Of a stretch of DNA of 64,000 bases, positions 1 through 10,569 are shown in pieces. Below the pieces are notes generated by a model. The model was not told the origin of the DNA, did no database searches, and saw only the letters and a program-made list of their open reading frames with translations. The stretch comes from Dugong dugon. Its lineage: Eukaryota; Chordata; Mammalia; Sirenia; Dugongidae. The stretch is taken from NCBI GenBank assembly GCA_030035585.1, contig CM057473.1, forward strand, positions 5,258,501 through 5,322,500, in the 5' to 3' direction. The first letter of the stretch is position 1, and each line of letters starts with the position of its first letter. A program made the translations under genes and the position numbers.

Positions 1-873
1 TGTAAGTTTCCCTCTGAGATGACCCCACAGCCCTGGCCAGCAGGCCTGCCCTACAGATGCTAATAGCTGCTAGTGCTGATTAACTGGAACGGGTAGTAAA
101 AGGCTTTCACTGAGGGAGACCCAGCCTCTTCCCACTCACCTGAGCTATGTGGAGTCATGTGCTGCTGCTGCTGGTTTTTTTTTTTCCTGCCTTTTCTCAA
201 AGGAAGTTCTGTTGTTGCCAGCTGCCATTGAGTTGGCCCCTGACTCCTGGTGACCCCGTGCACAACGGAACGAAATGCCGCCCAGTCCTTTGCCATCCCC
301 ACGATCATTTGCAGTTCGGACCGTTGTGACCCATAGGGTTTTTAGTGGCTGATTTTCCAGAGTAGATCTCCAGGCCTTTCTTCCTAGTCTGTCTTAGTCT
401 GGAAGCTCTGCTGAAACGTCTTCAGCATCCTAGCAACATGCAAGCATCCACTGACAGACGGGTGGTGACTGCGCACAAGGGGCACTGGGCGGGAATCCAA
501 CTTGGGTCTCCTGCATGGGAGGCGAGAGTTCTGCCTCTGACCCACCACTGCCCCTGTAAAAGAGGTTCTTCTGGCAGTGAAATACTTGAAAGAGTAGGAA
601 AGCTAGGGTGAGCAGGATGAACAGCAATCCGTGACAAAGCAAGGCTGTAGCATTTACAAATTCTGTTATTTATTCACTCATTGTGCTGCCCCCCCATAAA
701 TAAACAAATCTGATGGACAGGCCCTTCCGGGTATGTTTCTGAACACCCCCTCCCCGCCGTCCGCTCTCGCTCAGTCATGTAGAGAGGCTTCTTGGGCAAA
801 GTGAGTGACATTGTGAGAAGGGAGTGATTTGGCGTTCCCCTGTGACACCCTGTATTTAAACGGTTCCAGCCAG
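1..873 (+). other. TIAM1: TIAM1 intron (3' part) before first visible coding exon
   Basis: The window opens inside the gene. No coding exon is seen before 874. The exon at 874 needs an upstream exon ending in two bases of a lysine codon. The GTAAGT at 2-7 is preceded by T rather than by the AA that codon needs, so it is not taken as that donor. One tRNA-Gly-headed RTE derivative lies at 211-556; the rest shows no recognised feature. Confidence 0.6.
211..556 (-). mobile_element. tRNA-Gly-headed RTE-derived short element
   Basis: Read on the - strand, it starts with a tRNA-Gly-like head (A and B boxes), has a middle of RTE 5' sequence and ends in the RTE-like tail with the AACAAC-type terminus at 211. 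Similar copies are at 16322, 27483, 31590, 49994 and 57972. It is old, with many CpG decays. Confidence 0.75.
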
Positions 874-1049
874 GACAGACACAGCTTTCAAGGCATTCCT
901 GGATGCCCAGAACCCAAAGCAGCAACACTCGTCCACGCTGGAGTCTTACCTCATCAAGCCCATCCAGAGGATCCTCAAGTACCCACTCCTGCTGAAGGAG
1001 CTGTTTGCCCTCACGGATGCGGAGAGCGAGGAACACTACCACCTGGACG
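874..1049 (+). CDS. TIAM1: TIAM1 coding exon, DH domain (partial gene)
   Basis: This is the first coding exon in the window. TIAM1 activates Rac1 by catalysing GDP/GTP exchange through a Dbl-homology (DH) domain followed by a PH domain, at the plasma membrane and cell junctions. The exon reads g|ACA GAC ACA GCT and encodes [17 protein letters not shown], followed by the DH helix [20 protein letters not shown], a conserved DH signature. The acceptor is the CAG at 871-873 and the donor is GTGAGC at 1050. The exon starts with the last base of a lysine codon and ends with the first base of the valine codon completed at 1140. Assuming the human length of 1591 residues, it covers about 1161-1218. 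No stop or frameshift is seen. TIAM2 is the only close alternative; the following exons, especially the last, fit TIAM1 better. Confidence 0.96.
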
Positions 1050-1139
1050 GTGAGCCCTGCCCCGGGGGTCCCACTCATCTCGCCTGCCCGCGGCGAGAGT
1101 CTCAGATCACCTCTTCACTCCCCATCCATTTCCTTGCAG

Positions 1140-1258
1140 TGGCCATCAAGACTATGAACAAGGTTGCCAGTCACATCAACGAAATGCAGAAGATCCACGA
1201 AGAGTTTGGTGCCGTGTTCGACCAGCTGATAGCTGAACAGACGGCTGAGAAAAAAGAG
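1140..1258 (+). CDS. TIAM1: TIAM1 coding exon, end of DH domain and DH-PH linker
   Basis: It follows an intron of only 90 bp (1050-1139). It encodes [18 protein letters not shown] and then [15 protein letters not shown]...EKKE, the last DH helix and the linker to the PH domain. The acceptor is TTGCAG ending at 1139; the donor is GTGAGG at 1259, and the exon ends on a complete codon. Length is 119 bp and the frame is open throughout. It corresponds to about residues 1219-1258 of a 1591-residue protein. Confidence 0.96.
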
Positions 1259-1574
1259 GTGAGGACCCCTGTCTTCTCACGGCACCTGTCCGGAAAGCTT
1301 TGTGCCATTTTGTTTTGTTTTTAACGTGTTATTGCTAAGTACAATAGTCAGGAAAATACTGTTTTTGTTGGTGAAACCTTTATCCAAGGCTACAACATAC
1401 AGTTTTTTACATAGCAAGCCCATTTCTATGCTCACCACCTCACGAGGGGGTGGGGGGTGTCTCTGTTCTGTGTTAAGTGTGAGAATACACGTCTGTTACT
1501 GTAATCTGGGCTGTTTCCACTAGCATGTAAGAGCCATTCGAAGCCAAGGCTGTATTCCCAAAAATTAGAATCTT

Positions 1575-1625
1575 GGATAGCACATAGTAGGTGCTCAGCA
1601 AATACTTGTTGAGTGAATGAATAGA
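1575..1625 (-). mobile_element. MIR fragment
   Basis: The string AGCACATAGTAGGTGCTCAG followed by an AAATA..TTGAGTGAATGAAT motif is the typical end of a mammalian-wide MIR element in reverse orientation. Confidence 0.6.
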
Positions 1626-2122
1626 CATTTCAAGTTATCATGAATCTGTTTTTTAAGTCCACCAAAACACCTACTTAGATGAGACAGCAACCGGATGGAC
1701 AGCTCGGAAAGGGTTTCGAGTGAACTGTAAGTTGCACTTGAGTCATTGGGAAGGTCTTGTGTAAATAAACTGCTGTGATGAGGCAGAGGGCTCGCGTGCG
1801 TGCACACCCATCAGCGCCTCCGTGCTCTGATTAGACTGGAGCATGGCATTCGGTTTTGCTTTCCACATTAAAAAAAAAAGAAAGAAAAGCTGGCAAGGGA
1901 ACTGTGAAGAAAAACACTGCTGTGATTAGAAGGCTGGTTCAAGGCAGGGGGCGGGTAAGGTGTGGTTGTTCAGTTTAGCTAAAGGAACACCTTGTCTGCA
2001 GAGCTATGAGGGGTTACTTATCCAGGTTTATTTTTATGTCCATTGTGAAACAAAGCGAGTGTTTTTGACTGTTGAAAGATAGTTTTCAGAAAGAGGTAAA
2101 ATCAAGGCTCTCACACAGATGG

Positions 2123-2322
2123 AGGAGCCCTGGTGGTGCAGTGGTTAAAATGCTTGGCTGCTAACTAAAAGGCTGGCGGTTCAAAACCACCAGCGCCTCC
2201 AAGGGAGAAAGATATTTACAGCCTTGGAAACCTTATGGGGCAGTTCTACTCTGTCCTGTAGAGTTGGTCACTATAAGTTGGAGTCGACTCGGTAAAAATG
2301 GGTTTGTTTTTTTTGGTTTTAG
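2123..2322 (+). mobile_element. AfroSINE
   Basis: Head GGAGCCCTGGTGGTGCAGTG, B-box region GGCGGTTCAAAACC, body with CCTTATGGGGCAGTTCTACT, tail AGTCGACTCGG and a T-rich 3' end. It carries the extra AGGGAGAAAGAT segment found in the longer subfamily. Confidence 0.9.
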
Positions 2323-2440
2323 TCTTTATGGAAGCTGATTGCCAAGCCTTTCTTCAGAGATGCTGCTGGGTAGCTTTGAACTGCTAACCTTTTGGTTAGC
2401 AGCAAAGAGCAAACTGTTCACGCCACCCAAGGGCCTCCAG
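2323..2440 (-). mobile_element. AfroSINE, 3'-truncated, opposite strand
   Basis: Contains AACCTTTTGGTTAGCAGC, the reverse complement of the SINE head, immediately after the T-rich tail of the preceding + strand SINE. It lacks the tail part. Confidence 0.75.
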
Positions 2441-2708
2441 AAAAGTTCTCCAGGACATTGCTAGTCTGGAGTTGGTTCTCATTTTCTTTTAAACTTATAA
2501 TAATAAGAAAAAAAATGAAATTTTATTTGTGTTTATTAAATAGCAAAATACAGAAAAACTTCCTCATCTCAATACACATAACTTACCACTCAGAATGTTT
2601 TGGTGTTTGACTTTTTAAAATTGCATGTATGCATAGCTTTATTAGGTATATTTTGAAAGTAATTTTATACCTTGATTTTTTAAAATTTATATTGAACAGT
2701 GACTTTTT

Positions 2709-3070
2709 TTTTGTATTTTTTTTTTTTTTTAATTGTACTTCAGGGGAAGGCTTAGAGAACAAGTAGTTTCTCATGAAACAGTAGTACACATATTGTTTTA
2801 TGACATTGGTTAACAACCCCACGACATGTCAACCCTCTCCCTTCTCGACCTTTTTTTCTTTTTTTTTTTTTGGTGAAAATACACATAGCCAAAGATACAC
2901 CATTTCAATAATTTCTACATGCACAGTTCAGTGACATCGACTACGCTCTTCCAGTTGTGCTGCTATTCTCACTTTAGATGAAAGTTTATAGAACAAAATA
3001 GTTTGTCATTAAACAGTTAGTACACATGTTGCCCTATGACAATGGTTAACAACCTCACAACACATCAACA
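2709..3070 (-). mobile_element. L1 3'-end insertion with 16-bp TSD
   Basis: TGAACAGTGACTTTTT occurs at 2693-2708 and again at 3071-3086. On the - strand the insert contains two copies of the same L1 3'-terminal module (3065-2975 and 2848-2710). Between them is a second module with its own A-rich tail. Related insertions are at 11708, 36815 and 48425. Confidence 0.8.
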
Positions 3071-3089
3071 TGAACAGTGACTTTTTATG

Positions 3090-3290
3090 TTATTTTAAAT
3101 TACTCAAAAAGGATCGTTGTAATTATTGTGTAATATTTCATTGTGTGGCTGGACCACAGTGAATCAGTCCCCGTTGTTGGACAGTTTTCTTGGCCTCATT
3201 TGTTCACTATTGTGAACGCTGTCACAGACATTTTATCATAAAGACTTTTTTCCTCATATATTTTAGTTTATTTCATTCTGACAGAAGTAG
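3090..3290 (-). mobile_element. Ancient L1 fragment
   Basis: Weak resemblance to the reverse of an L1 3' region (ATTTCATTGTGTGGCTGGAC, then CACTATTGTGAACGCTG). Assigned by pattern only. Confidence 0.45.
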
Positions 3291-4158
3291 ATTTTACCGG
3301 GTCAGACAAACGTTTTTATTACACGTGGTATATTAATTTCTGGATTTTAATGACTAGGAGCAAGTGATCATGCTAAAGACTGGAAGGTGTTGTGGATAGA
3401 GGATTGCAAAGAATTTACAAAAAAGATGGATATGATTTAAAAGTCAGCGACTGTAAGAGGGAATATGGCTTAAGTGAAGCCAGGTCCCCTAAAATAAAAT
3501 TCTGACAATCAAGTAAGAAATCTTCCCAGCATGGAACAAAGGGAAGTGGTGATGTACAGAGCATTCCCTCGTGAGCTGAGCTTGGAACAGGAAATGTACG
3601 GAAGACGGAAGGAGGGGTATTTGACCGAGTACCAATATTCAGGAGTAGGAAAATACTCTATCAGTATCGGGAGGTCTGAAGCCCGGAAACATTAAGGCTT
3701 TGAAACTATGCCAAAGAGAGCAATGCACAAATATGTTTTAACAGGATAAGAAGAGCAAGGAGGAAAATGGACCCCCAGCGGGGGCAGAGGTGTGATAATC
3801 AGTGGTGAGGGGTTACTCCAGAAAAGCAGGGAAAAAAAAAACCTTTCTTCTTCTTTGAGGAGAATGGACTTTATACTGGAAAGGGTGGAATGATTTCAGT
3901 TCTGCAAAAATAAAAACCTAGGAGAGAATGGGTCCTGAGGAAGTAGTACGGGAGGTATGTCAGAGGGAGGGCTTCCTTCAGTTGGGGGTGGTTGCAAATG
4001 GAATGGGCTGTGGACTCTGATTGTTAGACTGTCTTGTCCTCTGACGTTTTACATAGAGACCAGGTTAGAGACTAGATGATCATTCCACCTATGATTAGGC
4101 TGTTGGGAGTGTCTGCACGTGGATGGGAGCTTGGAAGTTTGACAGGCTTGTAGGTGGG

Positions 4159-4373
4159 CCAGGAGTCCATGGGTGGTGCAGATGGTTAACACGCTCAGCT
4201 GTGAACCTAAAGGTTGGAGGTTCAAGTCCACCCAGAGGTGCCTCAGAAGAAGGGCCTGGTGATCTACTTAGAGAACCTCAGCCTTTCGAAACCCTGTGGG
4301 GCAGAGTCGCGCACTCTCACACACGGGGGGTCGCCATGAGTCGGCATCGACTCAGGTGGCACCTGGTGAGTGC
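4159..4373 (+). mobile_element. AfroSINE, longer subfamily
   Basis: Head GGAGTCCATGGGTGGTGCAG, promoter region GGAGGTTCAAGTCCACCCAG, middle AGAAGGGCCTGGTGATCTAC, tail CGCCATGAGTCGGCATCGAC. This is the variant with a GTCC(C)TGGGTGGTGCA head. Confidence 0.88.
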
Positions 4374-5068
4374 AATGGAACTCATAGAGAAAGGTGGACA
4401 GGGTTGAGGAGAGCAGACACTGGAATTCCAAAGAAATCTTTGGAAGCATCCCATCTGCATGACTCTAAAATGAGACAAGGACTTGTCTGTCTAAGATGGT
4501 TTAGTGCTGGATCATCTGGCGCGGACGACGTGGACTTCGTGATCTATGCAGACTCCAGCGCTCAGGCTGCCCGTGGTGAAAGAGGGATCTCCAAACTCCT
4601 CGTTTGCTGCTGCTTGCGTTAAAGCGAAACACCTTTTTTTTTTTTTTAAATGAGTAGGAAGAGCAAGAAGAAATAATAGATTCCGCTGTTTCCCAGAGGA
4701 CAGTGTCTCCTAGGGGAATTTAACTCCCAGGTGGAAGTGTCTGCAGTTTTCTGGGTGGATCTTTGTCATTGACAGCCAGTAGCGTCTTCTTGAGACACCA
4801 TCTCTATCTTAACACGAAACATCTCCAGTTTTGTAGCTCAGTTTTGACAGATTTACTGCATGTGAATTTTGGAGCCCCAATTTTGTACCCTTTTTGTCAC
4901 TTTTATTTTGAGATTTAGGTAGACAGACATGGGAAAAAAAATGACAATGTTTTAGAGACAGTATTTCCATGAAGTAACATTAACATCAGTCTGCCGAATG
5001 ATAAGACGTGGTGAAAATCTGTGTATTGAAAATGCCTCCCAGTAAGTCTTCTGTGTTCCTGGTTTCAG

Positions 5069-5177
5069 GTTGCAGATCTGAGTATGGGGGACCTGCTTTT
5101 GCACACCACCGTGATCTGGCTGAACCCACCGGCCTCGCTGGGAAAGTGGAAAAAGGAGCCGGAGTTGGCAGCGTTTG
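5069..5177 (+). CDS. TIAM1: TIAM1 coding exon, start of PH domain
   Basis: Encodes VADLSMGDLLLHTTVIWLNP then PASLGKWKKEPELAAF: the first beta strands of the C-terminal PH domain, which is fused to DH and supports exchange activity and membrane binding. The acceptor is TTTCAG ending at 5068 and the donor GTATGT at 5178. The exon ends with the first base of a valine codon completed at 10511. About residues 1259-1294 of the human-length protein. Confidence 0.96.
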
Positions 5178-6062
5178 GTATGTAGTGGTGGAGGGTTTAG
5201 AAGACGGGCAAAAAGGCTGGCTGATTTTCCAAAACAAGAACATTTCTTTTCCAAGACGCTATTTATTAAAATAAAGTTAATTTCAGTGATCTGAGTTGGT
5301 CTTCCTGCTATTGCCACCAGCATCTCACAGATAGTAAATTAAACCTTCCGGTTAAATATGTACAGCATGGCCACCAGCTACGTGGCTGTGCCCAAGTGTA
5401 GTTCAGGTATAAACATGCAGGCAGAGAAGAATTTCTTTTAGACCGCTGCTGGTGAGTATAATTTCAAAATAATGGTTTGGTAATTAGTCAAGGAAAGATG
5501 AAGTGAAAAATCATGACAACCTGCCTCCATTTCTGAGGCTCTGTATCCTTGATCCTTTATTCGGTCTGTGTTGCTGTTTGTCACGCCAGGTTTTAGAATA
5601 GAACGCAGTTCTCAGCTGAACTGTCGTGGCAACACGGGGGCCTCGACCGGTTGTGAGTTGCATCTCAATCAGCTTGTTACTAATAACAGTGAAAGTGGAG
5701 ATGTTGTGAATGATTTATTTTTTAATAAATCTGTTCAGATGGATGCTGTTGCTGTAATTAGAAACCTCATGGGACTGTGTTGCAGTATCCTTTCTTGAGA
5801 GAGGACAGTTTTGCATCAGCACACTGGGAATTATGCAGAGTCCGGGAAGGACGGCTTTTGTTACAGTGTGAATGGTTGTGTACCGCAGTGCAGTGCTGCT
5901 TCCGAGTCTAAAACCATCAAGAGTCCGTACTTTTGTTCCATGTTGTATGTTTTCCTAGACTCCATTCAGAAGGTTCATGGGTAGTAACATAAAGGTATTC
6001 TACAGTATTTTCCATTCTCTTCACTTACCTTCTTTTTCGGGACTAGCGGGGCTTTGCTTAAC

Positions 6063-6266
6063 CCAAAAAAACCCATTGCCATTGAGTTGATTCCGACTCA
6101 CAAGGACCCTATAGGACAGAATAGAACTGCCTCATAGGGTTTCCAAGACTGTAATCTTTACAGAAGCAGACTGCCACATCTTTCTCCTTCGGAGTGACTG
6201 GTAGGTTTGACGTGCTGACTTTTCGGTTAGCAGCTGAGCACTTAACCACTGTGCCACCAGGGCTCT
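6063..6266 (-). mobile_element. AfroSINE
   Basis: Reverse complement of the full family: AACCCATTGCCATTGAG, GGACCCTATAGGACAG, GGTTAGCAGCTGAGC and the head CCACCAGGGCTC. Confidence 0.9.
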
Positions 6267-6571
6267 GCTTCTTTATCTGAGCCCTTTTATCCTCCATGAT
6301 GAGAACAAAGTATTCCTGAATGGGACATCACCTAGTGATACTAAAATCAGAACGTTTAGTACAAAGATTTATCGGACACTTTCCTAGCTCACTCAGCTTT
6401 CATTGAGAAACTTAATGATCTTCCTAAAAGTTTCAAGGAGCCACTGCTTGTAGCTGTTGATGCGATTTCATTAAAGATAACAAGCAATTAAGTGGACAGG
6501 AAAGCACGAGACTAAAAATGATGTATAATGGAGTATTGGGGTATTTTAACATGTTGGTAGTTTTTGATCAG

Positions 6572-7189
6572 TGTCTTAGGCTGGGTTCTCTAAAGGAGCA
6601 AAACCAGTAAAGTGCATATATATATATATATATATGCACACACACATCTATATATAATATATAATAAATAATAATAAATAATAAATAAATAATATATACA
6701 TATATATGTATGTATATGTAGAGAGAGTTTTGTCTCAAGGAAATTTCTCATGCACTTGTGGAGGCTGGCAAGTCCCAAATCTGTGGGTCAGATGTCAGGC
6801 TGTAGGCTTCTACTGGCTCACGTGGTTGCAGGGGCTGATGAACCCAAAATTGGCACGTCAGGTGGAAGGCTGCTGGCTCATGGGGTTGCAGGAGCTGGCG
6901 AATCCTAAGATCTGCAGGTCAGGCGGCAGGATGTTGGCTCGTGTCCCAAGAACTGGAGGTCAGATGATGATAAGTCAGATGCAGGATCCAGGGAGAACTT
7001 TGCCAGAACATCCATATATATTGGATGCAGGCCATACCCACAAGGAAACTGATTGGCTTTCAACTGATTGGCCTTTCAACTGATTGACTACTTACATCAG
7101 ATTGCAAAATGGAAGATGATTACATAGTATCTGCCAAACCATTGAGAATCATGGCCTGGCCAAGTTGACACATAGCCTTCACCATCACA
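6572..7189 (-). mobile_element. ERVL-type solo LTR with internal TA-rich microsatellite
   Basis: On the + strand it begins TGTCTTAGGCTGGGTTCTCT and ends CACCATCACA, so on the - strand it is bounded by TG...CA like an LTR. Flanks ATCAG (6567-6571) and ATGGG (7190-7194) could be a decayed 5-bp TSD. A (TA)n and (TAA)n tract at 6614-6720 sits near its 3' end. A sister copy is at 9452-9894. No internal retroviral sequence accompanies it. Confidence 0.65.
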
Positions 7190-7746
7190 ATGGGCGTGGG
7201 CGTGTTTGTTTCCTTTTACCACTTGTGATTCTTAGATGTGCAGTTTTCTTCTTGGAGAGGTCTGGGAGCTCCCTGATGCTTGCTTCTCAGTGGGTCACTT
7301 AGAGGACATAGGACATAAATGAAGAGATGACCCGGACCTGTTTCTAATGTTGGCCCAAAGACTAGCAAGCAGTTCCAGAGTTCAGCATTTGAATGTTTGT
7401 GGGTTGTTCCCTGAATTTCACAAATGTCATATAGTTAGAAGTGAGCAGCTTTAGAATAAGGAAGTAATTTGCGTGGCAGAAAGTAGGAGTTGGTGAACAT
7501 TTCCTATAAAGGGCCACATAGTAAATATTTTAGGCCTTGTGGTCCAAGGGGCCACACACAGAGCCATAGGCAGCCATAGCCAGCGTGTAAATGGGTGAGC
7601 AGGGCGGTGATGGTGGGCTCTGAAAAATAGATGGCAGACTGGATTTGGCCCGCGGCTATAGTTTGCCAAGCTGTGGTATAAAGGGTTCAGGAAATGCCTG
7701 TTTGGAGCTTTAGGTACCAGTTGCACTGCAGGCTCAGATGGCAGGC

Positions 7747-8078
7747 CTGTGCATGTGTGTGTGTGCGTGTGCATGCGTGTGTGCGTGAACGTGTGTGTGC
7801 GTCTGCGTGTGTGCATGTGTACATATGTGTATGTGTGTGCGTGTGCATGTGTGTGCGCATGTGCATGTGTACGTGTGTGCATGTGTGCATGTGTGTGTGC
7901 GCGGGTGCATGTGTGTGTGTGCGTGTACGTGTGTCCATGTGTGCGTGTGCATGTGTATGTGTGCGCGGGTGTGCGCATGTGCATGTGTACATGTGTATGT
8001 GTGTGCATGTGCGTGTGTGTGTGCATGTGTAGGTGTGTGCATATGTGCGTGCATGTGTGTGTGTGCGCACGTGTGTGC
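7747..8078. repeat. TG/CG alternating purine-pyrimidine tract
   Basis: About 330 bp of imperfect (TG)n interspersed with CA, CG and CT dinucleotides. It is almost entirely alternating purine-pyrimidine, so it is prone to Z-DNA. It produces long meaningless open frames on both strands. Confidence 0.95.
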
Positions 8079-9403
8079 ATTTTTCTCCTCGTTTCTTTGT
8101 TCCCTGCCTCATGGGCTGCTTCTGAGAGGGAAGTGCAGGGTATGTGGCTCGAAGGAAAGTGAGCCCACAGCACCTGTCCTGGTTGTGAATGGAGGCTACA
8201 CACCTAAACCCCAGTGCACAACAGAAAGAGAAAACTCTGTAGGGCCGTAGTTAACCAGATGATAACTGTAAAGGCTGGCTGATGAAAGCCAAGCTTATCA
8301 TGATTCAGATTCCTCTCCAGAGCAATCACAAAGGGACTTAAAATCGGGATTACGAACAAAGGCGGTCACCATAATGAGCTTATTGATTGATTCCCAGTCA
8401 TTAAAACTGGCATGTTGGACAGTTTTGGTGTGATTTCAGGCGGTCAGGCTGAACTCCCAGAGCCTTAGAAATGCCCTTTGAAAGAAGGAACAGTTGCTAT
8501 CAGGGAAGAAGGTTAATTCCCACCCGGCAGGCAGCTTTGGGGGTAAAATGTGGTCGTCTTTTGTTTTGGTTTAAATCTCTAATCACAGGAAATAGTGCAC
8601 CTTTCTCTGAAACTGAAGCTGGTCTGCTGCCAACCAAAGTTGGACAGAAAATGAACCAGATACAGTTAAGCCTGGGAGAGCTGGAACTCCATGGGACGGC
8701 CTTGCTTTTCTGGGTCTCGCACGATTTGCGCCTTTGACAGGGTGTGGTCTTACTACCACTTTTCTGTCATTCCTGTTAATGGAAGATATTTGTGTTTTCC
8801 CTCTCTGACAGGTTTCCACCTTACACAGGTTCCGGCTTTCTCAGGTTTTACTATACTTTGGGTTAGTTTCCAGAGGGCCCTGAAGGCAGGACAGCCATCC
8901 CTCCATATTCTCTGAACGTTCTTCTCCTCTGTGATTCTGTGCCTGGTACACCAGGCTGTGCCCTCACCACCCACCGTGTGCCTGGGCCCCGGCTGTGCCT
9001 GGGTGTCAGGAGAGGAGCTGGGATCACTAGTGTTACACACGTTTGGCCTTGTTGAAGGAATTCAGTGGAAGACTGCATACAACTCCATTTTATCTCCCCA
9101 GTAGCCCCGAAATAAATTATGTACTCCCTCTCTTAAAGAGGTCGTTAGGATCCAGTCTGTTTGGAGGCAGTGGTATTGTGTTTTATGTCAAAAACTAATT
9201 TTTGTTTCTTCTGGTCAAAAAGATGAATTATATTTCCTGAATTATGATAAAGTGTGTGTGTGTGTAAGCTCTTAGCTTAATTTATATAAATATAAATCAC
9301 CTTGAAGCAATTTTATTATTTCTCTAGATGCTAAACTAGTATTTTTTTGCTGGATTTACATCAGTTTTTAAACTTGAAATCAGTTTTAAACTTGAAGTGG
9401 TAC

Positions 9404-9490
9404 TGCCTTAGTTGTCTAGTGCTGCTATAACAAATACCACAAGTGGGTTGCTGTCTTAGGCTGGGTTCTCTAGAGAAGCAAAACTAGTGA

Positions 9491-9526
<36 letters not shown>

Positions 9527-10234
9527 TTTATCTCAAGGAAATGGCCCACACGGTTGTAGCAGCTGGCAAGTCCCAAGTCCATGTGTCAGGTGTCAGGCTG
9601 GAGGCTTCTCCTCACTCACGTAGCTGCAAGGGCTGGTGAATCCCAAGTTGGCTTAAGTTCCAAGAACCAGAGGTCAGATGATGATGAGCTGCATGCAGGA
9701 TCCAGAGCTTTGCCAGAACATCCATATATATATTGGATGCAGGCCATACCCCTAAGGAAACGCCCCTTACAACTGATTGACTGATCACATCAGATCACAT
9801 CAGGGAGGACGATTACATCATTATGTAACTGCCAAACCTCTGAGAATCATGACCTGGCTAAGTGGTTACACCTTAACCATCACAGTGGCTTTAAAGAACG
9901 GAAATTTATTTTCTCATAGTTCTGGAGGCGAGAAGTCCAAGTCAGGGTTTTGGCTGTGTGGATTCCTTTCTCATCAGTAGCCTGGGTGTTCCTTGGTTCT
10001 CTGGTTCATGGAGAATCCTCACACAGTGTCTGTTTTCCCAGTATGTGAATGTGTCTGTGTGTGATCTGCTCTTTCTATAAGTAAGGAGTGGTGGGGTTTG
10101 GGATACAGCTGGCACTGGCATGACCTTGTTAACGTAACAAAGAAGACTCTACTTCCAAACGGGAACACACTTGCAGGTACAGGGGTTAGGATTACAACGT
10201 ATATTTTTGGGGGGACACAATTCAATCCATAGCA
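9404..10234 (-). mobile_element. MaLR LTR, split by a younger LTR
   Basis: The + strand ends are TGCCTTAGTTGTCTAGTGCT and GGGGGACACAATTCAATCCA plus TAGCA, the reverse complement of an MST/MLT1-type LTR. Flanking 5-mers GGTAC (9399-9403) and AGTAC (10235-10239) fit a 5-bp TSD with one change. The LTR is interrupted at 9452-9894. Confidence 0.8.
9452..9894 (-). mobile_element. ERVL-type solo LTR nested in MaLR LTR
   Basis: Sister of 6572-7189: it begins TGTCTTAGGCTGGGTTCTCT and ends CCATCACA. A (CA)n tract (9495-9523) stands where the other copy has (TA)n. Flanks GTTGC (9447-9451) and GTGGC (9895-9899) fit a 5-bp TSD with one change. Confidence 0.7.
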
Positions 10235-10510
10235 AGTACCATAGTTCAAATTTTTTATTTCAACTAGAAGTTTCAGGGGCAGGTGGTATTTCCACATGAT
10301 GTAGACTGTGTTTATTTTTAATGTGGAAAATATTGCCTCCAGAAACTTTTGGTTTTCGTAGATGTGACGAGTGAATGGAAGGTTGGGTGGGAGTCAGTTG
10401 ACTGGAACCTCGCTGTCCTCTTTGTAACTGTAGTGTTTATTACCACAAGCGGTTGAACTAAGGGGGAAACCCCAAGCATAACTGCCTTTATTTATTTATT
10501 GTTTTTCCAG

Positions 10511-10569
10511 TCTTTAAAACTGCTGTGGTCCTTGTGTATAAAGATGGCTCCAAGCAGAAGAAGAAACTT
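10511..10569 (+). CDS. TIAM1: TIAM1 coding exon, PH domain
   Basis: A 59-bp exon encoding (V)FKTAVVLVYKDGSKQKKKL, the PH beta strand and basic loop that follow the first PH exon. The acceptor is TTTTTCCAG ending at 10510; the donor is GTAAGA at 10570. It completes the valine codon from 5177 and ends on a whole codon. The lysine-rich loop is where PH domains usually contact phosphoinositide head groups. About residues 1295-1314. Confidence 0.95.

Larger units (their letters stand above)
1259..5068 (+). other. TIAM1: TIAM1 intron, 3.8 kb
   Basis: It holds a MIR remnant (1575), a back-to-back AfroSINE pair (2123-2440), a T-flanked L1 3' insertion (2709-3070), an L1M fragment (3090-3290) and a longer-type AfroSINE (4159). 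The stretches 1626-2122, 3291-4158 and 4374-5068 show nothing recognisable. Confidence 0.7.
5178..10510 (+). other. TIAM1: TIAM1 intron, 5.3 kb
   Basis: It carries an AfroSINE (6063), two related ERVL-type solo LTRs (6572, 9452), a 330-bp TG-rich tract (7747) and a MaLR LTR (9404). The stretches 5178-6062 and 8080-9400 show no element or exon I can recognise. Confidence 0.7.

Noticed and set aside
1-7. GTAAGT at the window start as donor of the preceding TIAM1 exon
   Set aside because: The preceding exon must end in AA to complete the lysine codon at 874; here the base before GT is T.
6614-6637. 24-bp perfect palindrome in TA repeats
   Set aside because: Any (TA)n run is self-complementary; it lies within an LTR microsatellite.
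7451-8250. 250-codon His/Thr-rich and Cys/Val-rich frames
   Set aside because: Translation of a TG/CA tract; low-complexity on both strands.
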